A stretch of DNA of 64,000 nucleotides, taken from NCBI GenBank assembly GCA_035079385.1, contig JAVHKY010000001.1:12796501-12860500 (forward strand). The letters run 5' to 3'. The first letter of the stretch is position 1. Every line of letters begins with the position of its first letter. Positions 12,350 through 22,664 of the stretch are shown in pieces. The translations under genes and the position numbers were made by a program. This DNA comes from Aspidiotus rigidus (taxonomy: Eukaryota; Arthropoda; Insecta; Hemiptera; Diaspididae). A model generated the notes under the pieces. That model saw nothing but the letters and a program-made list of their open reading frames with translations. It had not been told where the DNA came from and did not search any database.

Positions 12350-12481
12350 TGTTTTCGACACGAATTACAAACAGTACTTTTTATAATACATGTAGTGAAA
12401 GAAACACTTAGGCCTACAATTTAAATTGGTTATCGTTCAAAAAGAATGTTTACGAATTTTTCGAATGGCACCACTGACTTG

Positions 12482-12534
12482 ATTTTCGCCACGGGTAAAA
12501 CATTTTCGCCACTGGTAAAACATTTTCGCCACGG
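12482..12534. repeat. 20-bp tandem repeat, 2.6 copies
   Basis: Unit ATTTTCGCCACGGGTAAAAC at 12482-12501, repeated with one change at 12502-12521 and partly at 12522-12534. GGCGAAAATG near 12291 and GTTTCGC-ACG text near 12550 look like related pieces. Confidence 0.8.
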
Positions 12535-12602
12535 TTCTGATAACGGTATGTTTCGCTACGAAAAACGAACACAATACGCAGCACTTTCGCTTCATGTATT
12601 AT

Positions 12603-12734
12603 AAAAAAGTTTTTCTAGTGTACAATTCTTCTTTATTAGTTCTTTTACAAGAGTACTTATGGGTATCACCCCTTTCATCAGTTGTGTCGAAAAGCAATTA
12701 ATAAAGTAAAATTGTACACTTGAAAAACTTTTTT
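12603..12734. repeat. Foldback unit with 25-bp arms
   Basis: 12603-12627 and 12710-12734 are inverted copies with 24 of 25 positions matching. The core word is GTGTACAATT followed inward by a T/A-rich stretch. The enclosed minus strand has CTGATGA followed by a GGGGTGATACCC hairpin, that is a hammerhead core plus stem II, but no GAAAC follows. It looks like a decayed version of the 8466-8576 unit. Confidence 0.65.
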
Positions 12735-14245
12735 CAATCAGGGAAGACTTTTAATGATTGAGATTGAGGATGATCTCGAAAATGATATTAATTCAATGTT
12801 CTTTCGGCTATACTTTTCCTTCATATAGTGGCTCATCTTTCTCTTTTTTACTAATTTTTTCTTTACCGCCCAGTTTCAGTGCGAGTTTTTTTTCGTCATG
12901 TAGAGTACTTTTATTTTGTCCCGCAAGCAGATGGAAGTTACTTTCTTCACGCTTTTTCATTATATGACCCCCTTGGTACCCTTATGTGCTGACAACTCCA
13001 AGTAATCGTCTGATTTGCCCATGCCTCACGCCGGGTTGCTTATTTACCGAGTTAGAAAGTGTTTTCTAACAATGGAAAAAATTTCATGTTTGTAACTTCG
13101 TACTTTTCCATGTTTCTTAGGTACTGCAATTTGGAAGTTCCGTTAAAGTATTTCCACAAGAAAATGTGTTAAAAATTGCGTAATACCCTGTTCACGAAAT
13201 TCACCCAGAGTTTAGTATCGATTTAGTAAAATATTATTGAAGAAATTTTTATGACGTTTCAAGGCGCAGCACAATAAGTGTTCGTCGAGTGATACAGAAA
13301 TTTTTCTATAAGATATTGAAAGTTCGAAGAATAGACGATAATTACGATTCTATTTGTATAATATAACGATGCTCTACAAGTCCTATGCGAGTATTATTCT
13401 CTCGAACGAAAAACACTCTATTTTCTTATATCGTCACGGGTACATGGAATATTTCAGTGCGTCAGCTGCTAGTCTTGATAATCGATTTAATTGTTATTAC
13501 TCTTATTGAAACGACATTGTTCGGCAACATGTGCACTCCCGAAATCCAGTAAGTTTCGTTTCAAAATTTTCGGTCGAGTAAAAATATATCTCATTGTACT
13601 GTCGGGCTTCGCCTGTTTTTTTTTCTAGAAAACGTGTCGCGTATTCCTCATAATTATTGATAGTGGAAAATACATAGATTCACTTGCGCATTTCCTACAA
13701 AGTGATACTTATTTTCCATCTCCGAACACGATAAAGTTTACATTTTATCAGTGTATTACGAGAGGTCGAGAATCTGTGTACGAGAAATCATAGGTCATGT
13801 TGTCCACTTTCATCAATTTGGTCTGCTGGTCATCGACGATTTTACTGATTTTTCACAGTGTTAATGTGCACAGCGATCATATGCAGTGAGTACGAAAGGT
13901 TGCCTTAGATCAAATTCATTAGTATATTAGGTAATTGATTGTTTGTTACCGATTCTAGATATTATGACGATGAACCGATTCTCATCTCGCCGGAGAGAGT
14001 GATTATAAGTAAAGGCACCGTAAAACGTAATTATGAAACTTCTATCATTTTATTCATTGTGTATTGGGTAGTCTGAAGTAATAATTAGGAAAAATGGTTA
14101 TTCACTGCATGAGTGGGTGAAGTGACGTTTCAATTCGTTGCGTTCCCGAAACTCGCGTTTCGCTTGTGACGGAACACCTTCGCAACTCGTTTACATGCCG
14201 GGAGTCCATCATTAGTGGATGTAGAATAAACCTCATTTCCGTTTA
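12735..14245. other. No recognisable gene
   Basis: AT-rich sequence without coding signatures; the 12758-12967 open frame is S/F-rich and unconvincing. Confidence 0.4.
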
Positions 14246-14520
14246 GGCCAAGCAAATTAGCTTTAAAATGAGAAAAAATCGCTACCTCACGTTTGTTCGC
14301 GCAGATGTGTTCATCGAGAAAAACTTTATCCCCTCACCGACGCCGCGGTCTCTCAATTTTCAGTATTTTCCGATTTTTCTCAAAAACTGTGGACTTTAGA
14401 GCAAAAATACATTCCTCCAAAGTAATTCTACATAAAATTTCCTACAAAATGAACACCCATATGAGTACATTCCGACGAGTGAAAATCGTACAGCAACTCT
14501 TTAAAATTTGAGAAAATAAC
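14246..14520. repeat. Left inverted repeat flanking PLE copy 1
   Basis: Shares CAAATTAGC, AATCGCTACCTCACGTTTG, CTCTCAATTTTCAG and TTTCCTACAAAATGAA, in that order, with the minus strand of 17365-17775. Similarity is interrupted by indels. The right copy has an extra segment that includes a decayed hammerhead-like motif. Probably a copy of the PLE terminus or of an older element into which the PLE inserted. Confidence 0.7.
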
Positions 14521-14826
14521 ATTTTACGATTTTTCTTCTAATTTCTAGCATGATTCAGCATAAGTTGATCCTCAGCCGCTTAACCTATATTTTGAGAGAA
14601 AAATTTGGAAAGGACAGAGGTCTAAGTTGTACCAATTGTCCAGTCGAGTGCATTTGAATTCAGAATGTGTCCAACAATCTATTATACATCAGAAACGACA
14701 AAATATAAAGGATAATTGCTAAGTGAGAGGACGAAGAATTCAGAAATTACATGAAATATTTCAACGCGAAAGGACGAATACTCCGAAGGGAGAGTAAACT
14801 ATGCAAACCGCAGAAAAAATATAAAC

Positions 14827-14862
14827 GACGAGCGCTTTCGGTTAATAAACCACCATCAAGCC
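14827..14862 (-). ncRNA. Decayed hammerhead-like motif at the 3' side of PLE copy 1
   Basis: Minus strand: stem I GGC, core UUGAUGG (two changes from CUGAUGA), extra U, stem II GGUU with loop UAUU and AACC, GAA, self-complementary stem III AGCGCU, cleavage-site C, closing GUC. It sits just downstream of the PLE open frame in the element's own orientation, as in copy 2 (38063-38100), which links these motifs to the PLEs. Confidence 0.55.
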
Positions 14863-14904
14863 TGAACTGAAAACAAATGACGAACACAAGAGAAAAACAA
14901 GGTA

Positions 14905-15243
14905 TTAAGATTGGCCAAACGAGAAATCGCGGTGTGAATCATAAACCAGTTCAATCAGGCCATCTTCCGGAATGTACGAGTTGAGTACAGTGATACCACC
15001 GGTGTTGAGATGTCGCATTATCTCTATATGCTCGAGGGAATTGCTTCTACGGTAGGAATCCTCCTTATGGAGGAGCTTTTCGGATCCCTCGCGGAAGCTG
15101 TGGCCTCTGTTTATTAAATGATCAGCAAAAGCTGACTCCCCTAAGTGTCCGTTCTTCCAAGACTTCAGGTGCTCAGCTACTCTAACCTGCATTTGGCGGC
15201 TGGTCTCACCAATATAGAAGCCTCCACAATCCCTACATTCCAA
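14905..15243 (-). pseudogene. PLE copy 1, GIY-YIG endonuclease domain
   Basis: This 113-codon frame directly continues the upstream RT frame after one TAG at 15244-15246. It starts with ECRDCGGFYIGETSRQ, a GIY-YIG-type motif preceded by the CxxC pair seen in PLE endonucleases. It ends with SLEHIEIMRHLNTGGITVLNS, the counterpart of the copy 2 C-terminus. In PLEs this domain nicks target DNA for insertion. The single stop cuts it off from the RT, so I call it a broken gene. The TAG replaces a codon that is serine in copy 2. Confidence 0.85.
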
Positions 15244-16404
15244 CTAATAAACACCACTCCTCTCATCAACGGGAATGGGGTCCTTCAGCCTCACAAACAA
15301 CCTCATGACTGTGGTAGGGTTGTAAAACGCGGGTCTGAAGCCAAATGGGCGAAGGGCCCGACCCAATTGGAGGGAAAACTTCCCCAGGAAAGGGAGACTG
15401 ATCCATCGCAAACGACGATCGCGGATCGTGTCTCGGGGGAGGGAGGTGGTGGAATCAAGAAGGCTCCTCGTAACTTTCCTCCGAACCATCACGTCAACGT
15501 CGACATTGACCCAATTCACTCTAGCCAGGTGTTTTATTGTGAGTAATTCTTTCTTGAAGGCAGACTGACTCAAAGGAATACGAGTCAGTCTGTGAACTAT
15601 GATAATGAAAGCAGCCATCTTATGAGCAACAGGACCGAACGAACCTCCGTGGACTAAAACATCGGTCGTAGTATCTTTCCTGTATATTCCAAACTCATGG
15701 ATACCGTCTATTACAGATATCAATAAATCCAAAAAGTTGATGGAAGACACCCCTATTTCCAAAGTAAATTTTATGAAGGGGTACCAGGAATTGAGATACC
15801 TCAGAAACTTGCCAAGGAGATCTGGGGGACCAGTCCAGGTGCATAGAACATCATCAACGTACCTGTGCCAATAGTGAATATGATTAAGTAACACCTGCTT
15901 CGAGGAAAAAAGGTCGAGTTCAAACTTGGACATGAAAATTTCGGAGATGAGAGAGCCTAAAGGTGATCCAAAAGGGATCCCTACTTCATCAGGAAACTCA
16001 AAAAATTTTCCTTCCAATTTACAGTGGTTGGGGGACCAGAAAATATTCAGAAGATCGAAAAATTCCTGAAGCTCATTGTGAGGAATGTTGGCTTTGACAA
16101 GTAGCTCACCCAAACGCTGGATAGTAGCAGCCGTAGGAATATTCGGGAACAAACCAACAACATCAAATGAGGAGATGGTCATTCCCGGGGGAAGACTTAC
16201 ACCCTTTAGGACGTCAGTTAAGGAGGCCGAATGCAAGACCGAATGAGGAGATTCAAAATCAATGCGATTTTTGAACCAACGGTCCAAGAATATGGCAAGA
16301 AGGTAGGTAGGTGAGGAGATGAAAGAAACAACGGGTCGCATCGGGGTATTGTTCTTATGCACTTTGGGCAGCCCGTAGAGGAGTGGGGGTGGGGTTAGGA
16401 ACAA
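15244..16404 (-). pseudogene. PLE copy 1, reverse transcriptase core
   Basis: A 386-codon frame with the PLE reverse transcriptase motifs in order: LLYGLPKVHK, MRPVVSFISSPTYLLA, SSFDVVGLFPNIP (first catalytic Asp), IPFGSPLGSLISE, HRYVDDVLCTW (YVDD, catalytic Asp pair), SINFLDLLI and the RWISLPFLGKFS segment. PLE RTs are related to telomerase and copy element RNA at a nicked target. The frame breaks near 16385-16400, where a C/A run has lost or gained one base just before LLYGLPK, and ends at a TAG before the GIY-YIG domain. With two breaks it should not produce a whole protein. Confidence 0.9.
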
Positions 16405-17230
16405 GGAGGACTTTTTTCAAAGCAGGAGTTTTGATAATAGCCTCACTCCTGTTGATGACACTCCTAACTTCTTTGACGTGCTTAGGGAAGCTGGAATCCT
16501 CACTCTCTTCAGCACCACACTGCTAGAGGACTTCATGGACCTTGGAGGAATAGGCGGATTTCTCCATCATCACAACAGCATTGCCCTTGTCAGCCTTAGT
16601 GACGATTAAATCTCCCTCTTCAATATTACTCTTCAAACCTTGAATCTTTCCTCCCAATTTATCATTCATGTGAGGGAGGGGGTTATTGCGGACTAATTCG
16701 GCACAAACTTTCTGGGTATTGAAACCAGGACCAATTTTAACAGCAAGATCCGCAACAACATTCGTCAAGGTTTCATCTTTCTTGAGGGGAGGTAAACTGA
16801 ATTTCAAACCTTTCTCAAGGAGGGCTGTTTCGTCACTATTAAACACTACCTCACTATTATTTATGAGGGGGGTGGAATTTATGGACGACAACCCTGTCAC
16901 TCCCCCCTTCCTCATCCACATCATCATTAACCTTCATTAGGGAGGACAACTTCCTGTTTTTCTTCTCTTTCAAGTTCACCTCAAATTTCCGACACTTTTC
17001 ATTTACGTCCCGCATAAAGTAATCAAACTCAAGAGGGAGCAGTATACCGGAGAATCTCGAATGGACCATAAGGTTTAATCTAGTCGTATAATATTGTATT
17101 TACCATGCCATCTTCGCAACTCTGTTCTTATCCACTTCTCCCTCATATGATTTTCCAGTTTCTTAGTCGTAATCTTACAATCGGAATAAAACCGGAATTT
17201 AACGAATTTAGACAACACTAAACACCGACG
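16405..17230 (-). pseudogene. PLE copy 1, N-terminal part
   Basis: Two overlapping minus frames (17069-16857 and 16927-16523) plus unlabelled frame upstream to about 17230 carry the N-terminal PLE region: an HxxK..WIRTELRR-type basic stretch, NLMVHSRFSGILLP, KKNRKLSSL, ALLEKGLKFSLPP, and the TKADKGNAVVMMEKS block. The same blocks appear in the same order in copy 3 (44285-43343). Frameshifts occur near 16900 and 16400. Sequence past 17230 no longer matches, so the 5' end lies there. Confidence 0.75.
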
Positions 17231-17364
17231 AAGAAACCAAATATGAAAGAAAAACGAAGCGCACCACTTCCGTTCTGCTCCATAAGCTAGGCTTTCTCTA
17301 TACTTGAGCTAACATATTATATCATACTTCACTTCAGGTATGTGGAAGAATTTCGAACGTAGTC

Positions 17365-17775
17365 ATTCTGCAACTCGAAAATGATCCGCAAGAAGGTCAC
17401 GAAAAAATATCTCGACCTCACCACCTTCCCCCGGCCCTGCAAACTTCGAAGTTCTAGAAGATGCAAATGGATCAAGTTGTACGACTTGATAAGTTTTCTC
17501 GCGCATTGGGGGATTCATTTTGTAGGAAATTTTACGTAGAATAATTTTGGAGTGCTGCCTTTTTGCTTTAAAGTCCATAGTTTTTAGGAAAATCAAAAAA
17601 ACTGAAAATTGAGAGACGTTTCGACCACCTCTGGTGACAGCGGCGTCGCGTCGGAAAGGGGTGAAGTTTTTAGATTCTCATTATGGTGACTACGATGAAC
17701 CAACTTGCGCGAACAAACGTGAGGTAGCGATTTTTCCCCATTTGAGCTCAATTCATTGCTAATTTGCCTGGACTA
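17365..17775. repeat. Right inverted repeat flanking PLE copy 1
   Basis: Inverted copy of 14246-14520. Its minus strand additionally has a CUG...CACC-AGA-GGUGG-UCGAAACGUC stretch (about 17615-17640), a damaged hammerhead-like motif missing part of the core. Confidence 0.7.
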
Positions 17776-18000
17776 CGTTCATTATGAAAATTCATAATTA
17801 CACGTACTCCTCTTTTGAAACCCTTTGAACAAGAATTAAGATTCGGGTCTTTTCGTTGTTCTGAAATTTTTTATTGAAAAAGATAAAATTCACTTGGCTT
17901 AGAACTAGGACGTGCCCACCTTGGCGTGAATTTTTGTTCTTGTTCACATTTCTTGTCTTTATTGAGCTTGATTATAGGAATTTTAGCTAAATCCTATTCA
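17776..18000. other. Short spacer, nothing recognised
   Basis: No coding or repeat signal seen. Confidence 0.4.
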
Positions 18001-18468
18001 TTAAGGGTAATTGTGTGCTTCGCTCGTGAAAATGAGGAGCATTAAAAACACGGTACCGGAAGAAGTTTCTCACACACTCGAGTTTTCAATGGATCTTTAA
18101 TATTTTCTTCAGAAAGGTTCAATTAGAGACGGTATCGAAGCAGAATTAAAAAATTTCTTTCCACACGCTTTTTATTTCACTTCGAGATTATCAAAAATTC
18201 GTATATTTTCGACGTACAATTTTTTGCAGCGAAAATTCGGATTTCTGTTCCTATACCGTCTTCCATTGAGCCTTTCTGTACAATATTTCCGATTCGTGGG
18301 AAAATGGAGCTTTGAGAAACTTTTTTGCAAAGACTACCCTCACACGCCCGACAATTGTGTCGCGTAGTGACCGCTGGTATACGAGTCTTGCAAGATGTTT
18401 GGGGAGTGATACATGTAACCTATCATACACCAACTCGGAATTTCTCAACGAGCGAAGCACACCCTTAA
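18001..18468. mobile_element. TTAA-flanked MITE, copy 1
   Basis: Left end TTAAGGGTAATTGTGTGCTT and right end (reverse complement) TTAAGGGTGTGCTTCGCTCG form imperfect terminal inverted repeats; the left has an extra AATT-like insertion. TTAA at both ends would fit piggyBac-type targeting, but the GGGTGTGC terminus is not a typical piggyBac end. The interior matches the reverse strand of 32722-33232 (CCAGCGGTC-ACTACGCGAC and nearby blocks), so this is a family with at least two members here. No transposase. Confidence 0.72.
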
Positions 18469-18564
18469 CCTACCTAGTAAAAATTATTTTAGGAGTATAA
18501 TGCGTCTAATTATCGATGTCGGACTTCGTCCACAGGAGAAACGGTAGTTTCGAAAATACCGAAA

Positions 18565-18942
18565 TTGAATGCCAAAAGTTCTTTCTGCGCTCTACCAACT
18601 AGCGCGATTGACGACATCTGTCGAGCCTGCACTGAAGTTCACCAGAGTGTTTACAATAAATTCAAGTACAGAATATTGAAAGATACTCCGGCTGGAGACT
18701 GCGAACTGCGAGACGTCGATATGGTCCATAACTTCAACGATACTGTGCAAGTATACGTTCGTAGTTGTCCGTTGGAACCGGAGCTTTATTTATCCCAAGG
18801 CAACAAACCTGGTTGGGTTCTTATTTTCCTTCCTGGTCCGAAGCCTAAGGAGCTTCGATTTGCGATCCATGTCGGACCGTTCGATAACAGGAAATTCTTT
18901 TCTTCGGTTTGGCATATCATAAAGTCGTTAATCCCTTTTTGA
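18565..18942 (+). CDS. Hypothetical protein, 125 aa
   Basis: The frame opens at ATG 18565, directly after an in-frame TGA, and reads 125 residues of balanced composition with a Cys-rich N-terminal part (C8, C19, C22, C49, C70) and a proline/glycine-rich turn FLPGPKPKELRF near residue 90. I recognise no family. There is a splice-acceptor-like TTCGTCCACAG at about 18534 and an AATAAA at about 19072, 130 bases after the stop, so it may be the last exon of a gene. No hydrophobic segment or signal peptide is evident. It could also be a chance frame. Confidence 0.35.
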   Translation: MNAKSSFCALPTSAIDDICRACTEVHQSVYNKFKYRILKDTPAGDCELRDVDMVHNFNDTVQVYVRSCPLEPELYLSQGNKPGWVLIFLPGPKPKELRFAIHVGPFDNRKFFSSVWHIIKSLIPF

Positions 18943-19071
18943 TGTGAGTTCTTTCTTACGTCGCTTCCGAAGACGATTATTAGTATAACATGATAATTTT
19001 TCACCAGGTATAGATCTAAGAGGGATTATTCTAGTAATTTTGCGCTGTTTTTTTTTTGTAACTCCAATGCA

Positions 19072-19077
19072 ATAAAC
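19072..19077 (+). promoter_or_regulatory. Possible polyadenylation signal
   Basis: AATAAA about 130 bases after the stop of the 18565-18942 frame. Such hexamers are frequent in AT-rich DNA, so this is weak. Confidence 0.25.
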
Positions 19078-19379
19078 TCGACCTTGAAGATGTATTTGTT
19101 TTTCGATATTGTCGCGAGGACGAATTTTCAGAATATTTTCGCGTAGGAAAGCAAATACGTTATGGGTACCAAGAGTAATAGGAATCGTTACTCATTACAA
19201 GTACACCAAATTCATTGTTCGAACATACTTTCTCGGCTATTTTCGTACATACGATTGTCTTAAAATATAATGTTTAGTTTCGAAAATTGTTTTATGGGTG
19301 ATCAAAATTTTTCCAACGATCATTGATCACGACAGCGTGTGAGTAGGTTTATTGTCGTACGGAAAAAACAGAACCTTCG

Positions 19380-19765
19380 GGTAGAACAGTTACATCGGGG
19401 AATAACCCCACAATGTTAAATGAGATTGAAATGAAGACTTGAGGGGGGATAATATCAGCGATCCTTGTGGACAATTTTGATGGGAGATTAGTATTTGCTC
19501 CAGATGGGTAAGAATTTCGCCAAGTAGTAAGTTGAGGACAAAATGAGGGAAACGACAGGGCGTATGAAGGAACGGTGTTTACAGAATTTTATTAATCCCG
19601 TTGTACAATTGAGGGGGGACGTGGTTAGAAGCAAGGATGGCCTTCGAAAGAGGTTTTTTCTTTGAGACATGTTGGCTTCTATCAATGAACATTGCGGGGG
19701 TTAGAAACGAGGATGGCCTTCTAAAGAGGATTTTCCTGTAACAGGTGCTGGTTCCTATCAACGAA
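19380..19765 (-). pseudogene. PLE fragment with an internal duplication
   Basis: Minus-strand frames give KKPLSKAILASNHVPPQLYN, matching the segment before LLYGLPK in the other PLEs, then IRPVVSLILSSTYYLAKF, matching MRPVVSFVSSPTYLLAKF. The region coding for the first block is present twice in tandem (about 19620-19690 and 19690-19765), with diverged copies of AGGATGGCCTTC-AAAGAGG. Everything downstream of the SSPTY motif is missing. This is a short, dead piece of a PLE reverse transcriptase. Confidence 0.65.
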
Positions 19766-20167
19766 TATACGATGCGAAATTAAATTTATCATTGCACATT
19801 GGCATTGGAATTATTTAAGAATTATGATCACACTTCTAGTCATCAAAGTAATCGGAGCTCCGTTTATCAACTTTAGTAATTATTTCTTCCCAATATTACG
19901 TGTCATTAATACATTTTAAAATTGCGGCGAGTAGTAGACAGTTTTTACTCTATCATTATGTGCCGTAAGATTTCGGACCGTATCTTTGCTATTGACAATG
20001 CATTATTGGGGGTATCGTAGATTCCTTTACTTTAAATCTTTGAAATTCAGTTGTGGAGATTCTGAACCTCATATCCACGTGCGCAGGTAGTCAAAACCCG
20101 ATGCTAGTATAATTTGCTGTGACTGTGGAGTGGCCCTCTTTTCCTCTTGAAATGATTTATCTCCTTC

Positions 20168-22664
20168 ATCCCGATAAACCAGATCGACCAAATATCTCAG
20201 TTGATTTTGAGTAGATGTTGACCAGAAATAGACTGAGCGGGCGCTCTGATGAGTGACTAATAATAGACCAACTTTTTCGGTCGATTTACTTCCGCTCTTC
20301 CCTACCATATGTAGACCACATTTATACCAACTTAGACAAAATTTTGATGGAAACAATTAGTCGATCTGCAGGTGGTGTAGGTACCATAAAATGGTCTATC
20401 CTCAGTCATTGTCCATACTTCCTCTGCAATTGACTATATTTTGACCATTTTTGACCAAAAAAACAGTCGATTTCTAGGGAACCCTGACGATATAAAATAG
20501 TTTCTCATAGTCAATATTCAATCAGTGTCAACAGACCACCTTAATTGGAAAAAGCAGATTTTTTTTTTTTTTTTTATTCTTCTGACGAAAAAGATTGGTC
20601 GATTTCTAGGCAATGTAGACGATATTAAAATAGTCTGTTGTAGCCTATATTCAAGCGATATTAACGAACCACTACAAATAGACCACTTTTGACAAAGCAG
20701 AATAATCAAGTTTGGGCAATAGAGACGCCATAAAACGATCTATAGTTAGGTGATACTAATAGACCACCATTCTTGACGAGAAAAACCAGTCTATATCTAA
20801 GCCTCTCTCAAGTGAGAGAAGAAAAGAATAAAGGTAGCAATCTTTTTAGCGGGATTATAATGAGAGGAGTGCGATTTGGTCTAAAATTACAATATTAATT
20901 ATTATACCTTCAATTGAAGCGATGGATGGAAGAAGGGCCTTAGGGCCCTAAGGCCCTTTTAGAAGAAAATGATTAAATCATTTTCTATGAAAATTAATCA
21001 TTTTCTTCTAAAAGGGCCTTAGGGCCCTAAGGCCCTTCTTCCATCCATAGCTTCAATTATTTATGGACAATGTTCAGAAATTTGTGGACTTTATCATAGA
21101 TTCATATCAATTCACATTGAATCAATTAATTTAAATAATTTCTTAAAATGAATCTAAATTATTATTAATTAATTTATTTATTTAAATTTACTTATTGTAA
21201 TTTAATTGATATATTATTAGTAATAATAATAATTATTATTATTCTTTATCAATTTAGTTTGTGTTAGTTTATTATTTAAATTAATTATAAAAAAAAATTC
21301 TTTAATAGGTAATTATTTTTTTCATTTGTCGTAAATAAACCTAATAATTTTCAATTAATTGAATGTAAAATTGAACAAAAAAATGAATACATCATTCTGG
21401 TTCAATATGATTACAAGTTTTGAATATTATTTAAAATCATTGAAATTATTAAATAATTTTTATCAATTCTTTTTTGAAGGATCAAATATATTCATTAAAT
21501 AAATTAAATGAGATATAAAAATTATTTAGTTTCAATTTTTTTACTTTTTTCATAATGATTTTTATATAAATTATTAGAAATGAATATAAATATTTTTATC
21601 AAATAAATGATTCTAAAAAACAAAATTAATGATTTTAATTAAATAAACTATATCAAGAAAATTCAAATAAGATCTTTATTTTTTCAAAATAATATTACAT
21701 TAGATATTATAAACTTTTAAAATAAATTTAGAATTGAATTTCAAAAAATAAAATTGATATAAAATTGAATTTAAAAAAATATTATTTAGTAATTAATCCT
21801 GATGGAATTCCTTAAATTGAATATTAAATCTAATATTTTTATGATTAGTAGAATATGTTAATTCATTAAACAATTTTATTATTAGGAATATTGTTTTTTA
21901 AATTTCAAATTTTATTTTAGATTTTATTTTAAATAATTATCTCTATTTATCTGCGAGTTTGCAAGCAATATGACAATTGATTCATTTCAAAGAAATTGAC
22001 CGGAAATTTTGGGCGAAATTGAGTGACTGCGGTTTGCATAAGAATAGATAAAAAAAAAGAGTAAAAATATTGGTAGATGTTGAGGACAAGTCGACTGAAA
22101 ATGGACCAAGATATGTCCTAGGGATATCCGCCGAGAAGTTGACTGGAAATTTTGGTCAAAATTGTGTGGGTGATTATGCGGCTCGCCCCATAATACTCAT
22201 TTCAAACCAAAAAAGAGAGTAAAAATAATTTATTGATGAATGTTGAAGAAAAATCTACTCAAAATGGATCAAGGTATCTCCCAAAATAACTGCCCAGAAA
22301 TCGACTAGAAATCTTAGTCAAAATTGAGTAATAAATACAATATCAATTTTAGACTAAGAAACGAGGAAAAATTTCATTTCATTCTGTATTGACAATATCA
22401 CGACCAAAAATGGGTCGAAATGTGTATTCCGCATAGTGATCAAAAATAACCAAAAATTATTGTCAAAATAATTTAGTAGGAATAATATCAGACCAACAAT
22501 CAACTGAAATGAATAGGCAAAATTTGGTGGATTTATCTAAAAAATTTACTAAAAATCAACCACTTTCTGATGGTTCCATAATAAATTTGGTCTCTTTTCA
22601 GTCGTAGGACTAAAAACCAACCAATATCAACCATTTAGTGATGGTCGATTTGGTTTATCGGGAT
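20168..22664. mobile_element. Non-coding TIR transposon with subterminal repeats, 2.5 kb
   Basis: The left end ATCCCGATAAACCAGATC and the right end read on the minus strand, ATCCCGATAAACCAAATC, match at 22 of the first 23 positions. Inside each end are hundreds of bases in which TGGTC/GACCA and GTCAAT-type words recur every 20-60 bp, a typical subterminal repeat zone. The middle (about 21060-21960) is extremely AT-rich. Inward segments of the right half are repeated, inverted, at 25866-27850 and 30200-30362, and a terminus recurs at 46141. No transposase gene. I could not assign a superfamily; a target duplication is not obvious. Confidence 0.68.
20911..21058. repeat. 148-bp near-perfect hairpin
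   Basis: Outer arms begin CAATTGAAGC at 20911 and end GCTTCAATT(AT) at about 21058. The arms contain GGATGGAAGAAGGGCC followed by CTTAGGGCCCTAAGG and GAAGAAAATGATTAA. Each arm holds a nested palindrome (GGGCCTTAGGGCCCTAAGGCCC). The central loop is about 20 bases. It lies inside the 20168-22664 element, so it is either a separate foldback insertion or a structural part of that element. Confidence 0.85.

Noticed and set aside
21061..22664. Left terminal repeat of the Polinton
   Set aside because: Its partner sequence continues on both sides of the Polinton block, so the Polinton genes lie within the repeat arm and not between two terminal repeats.
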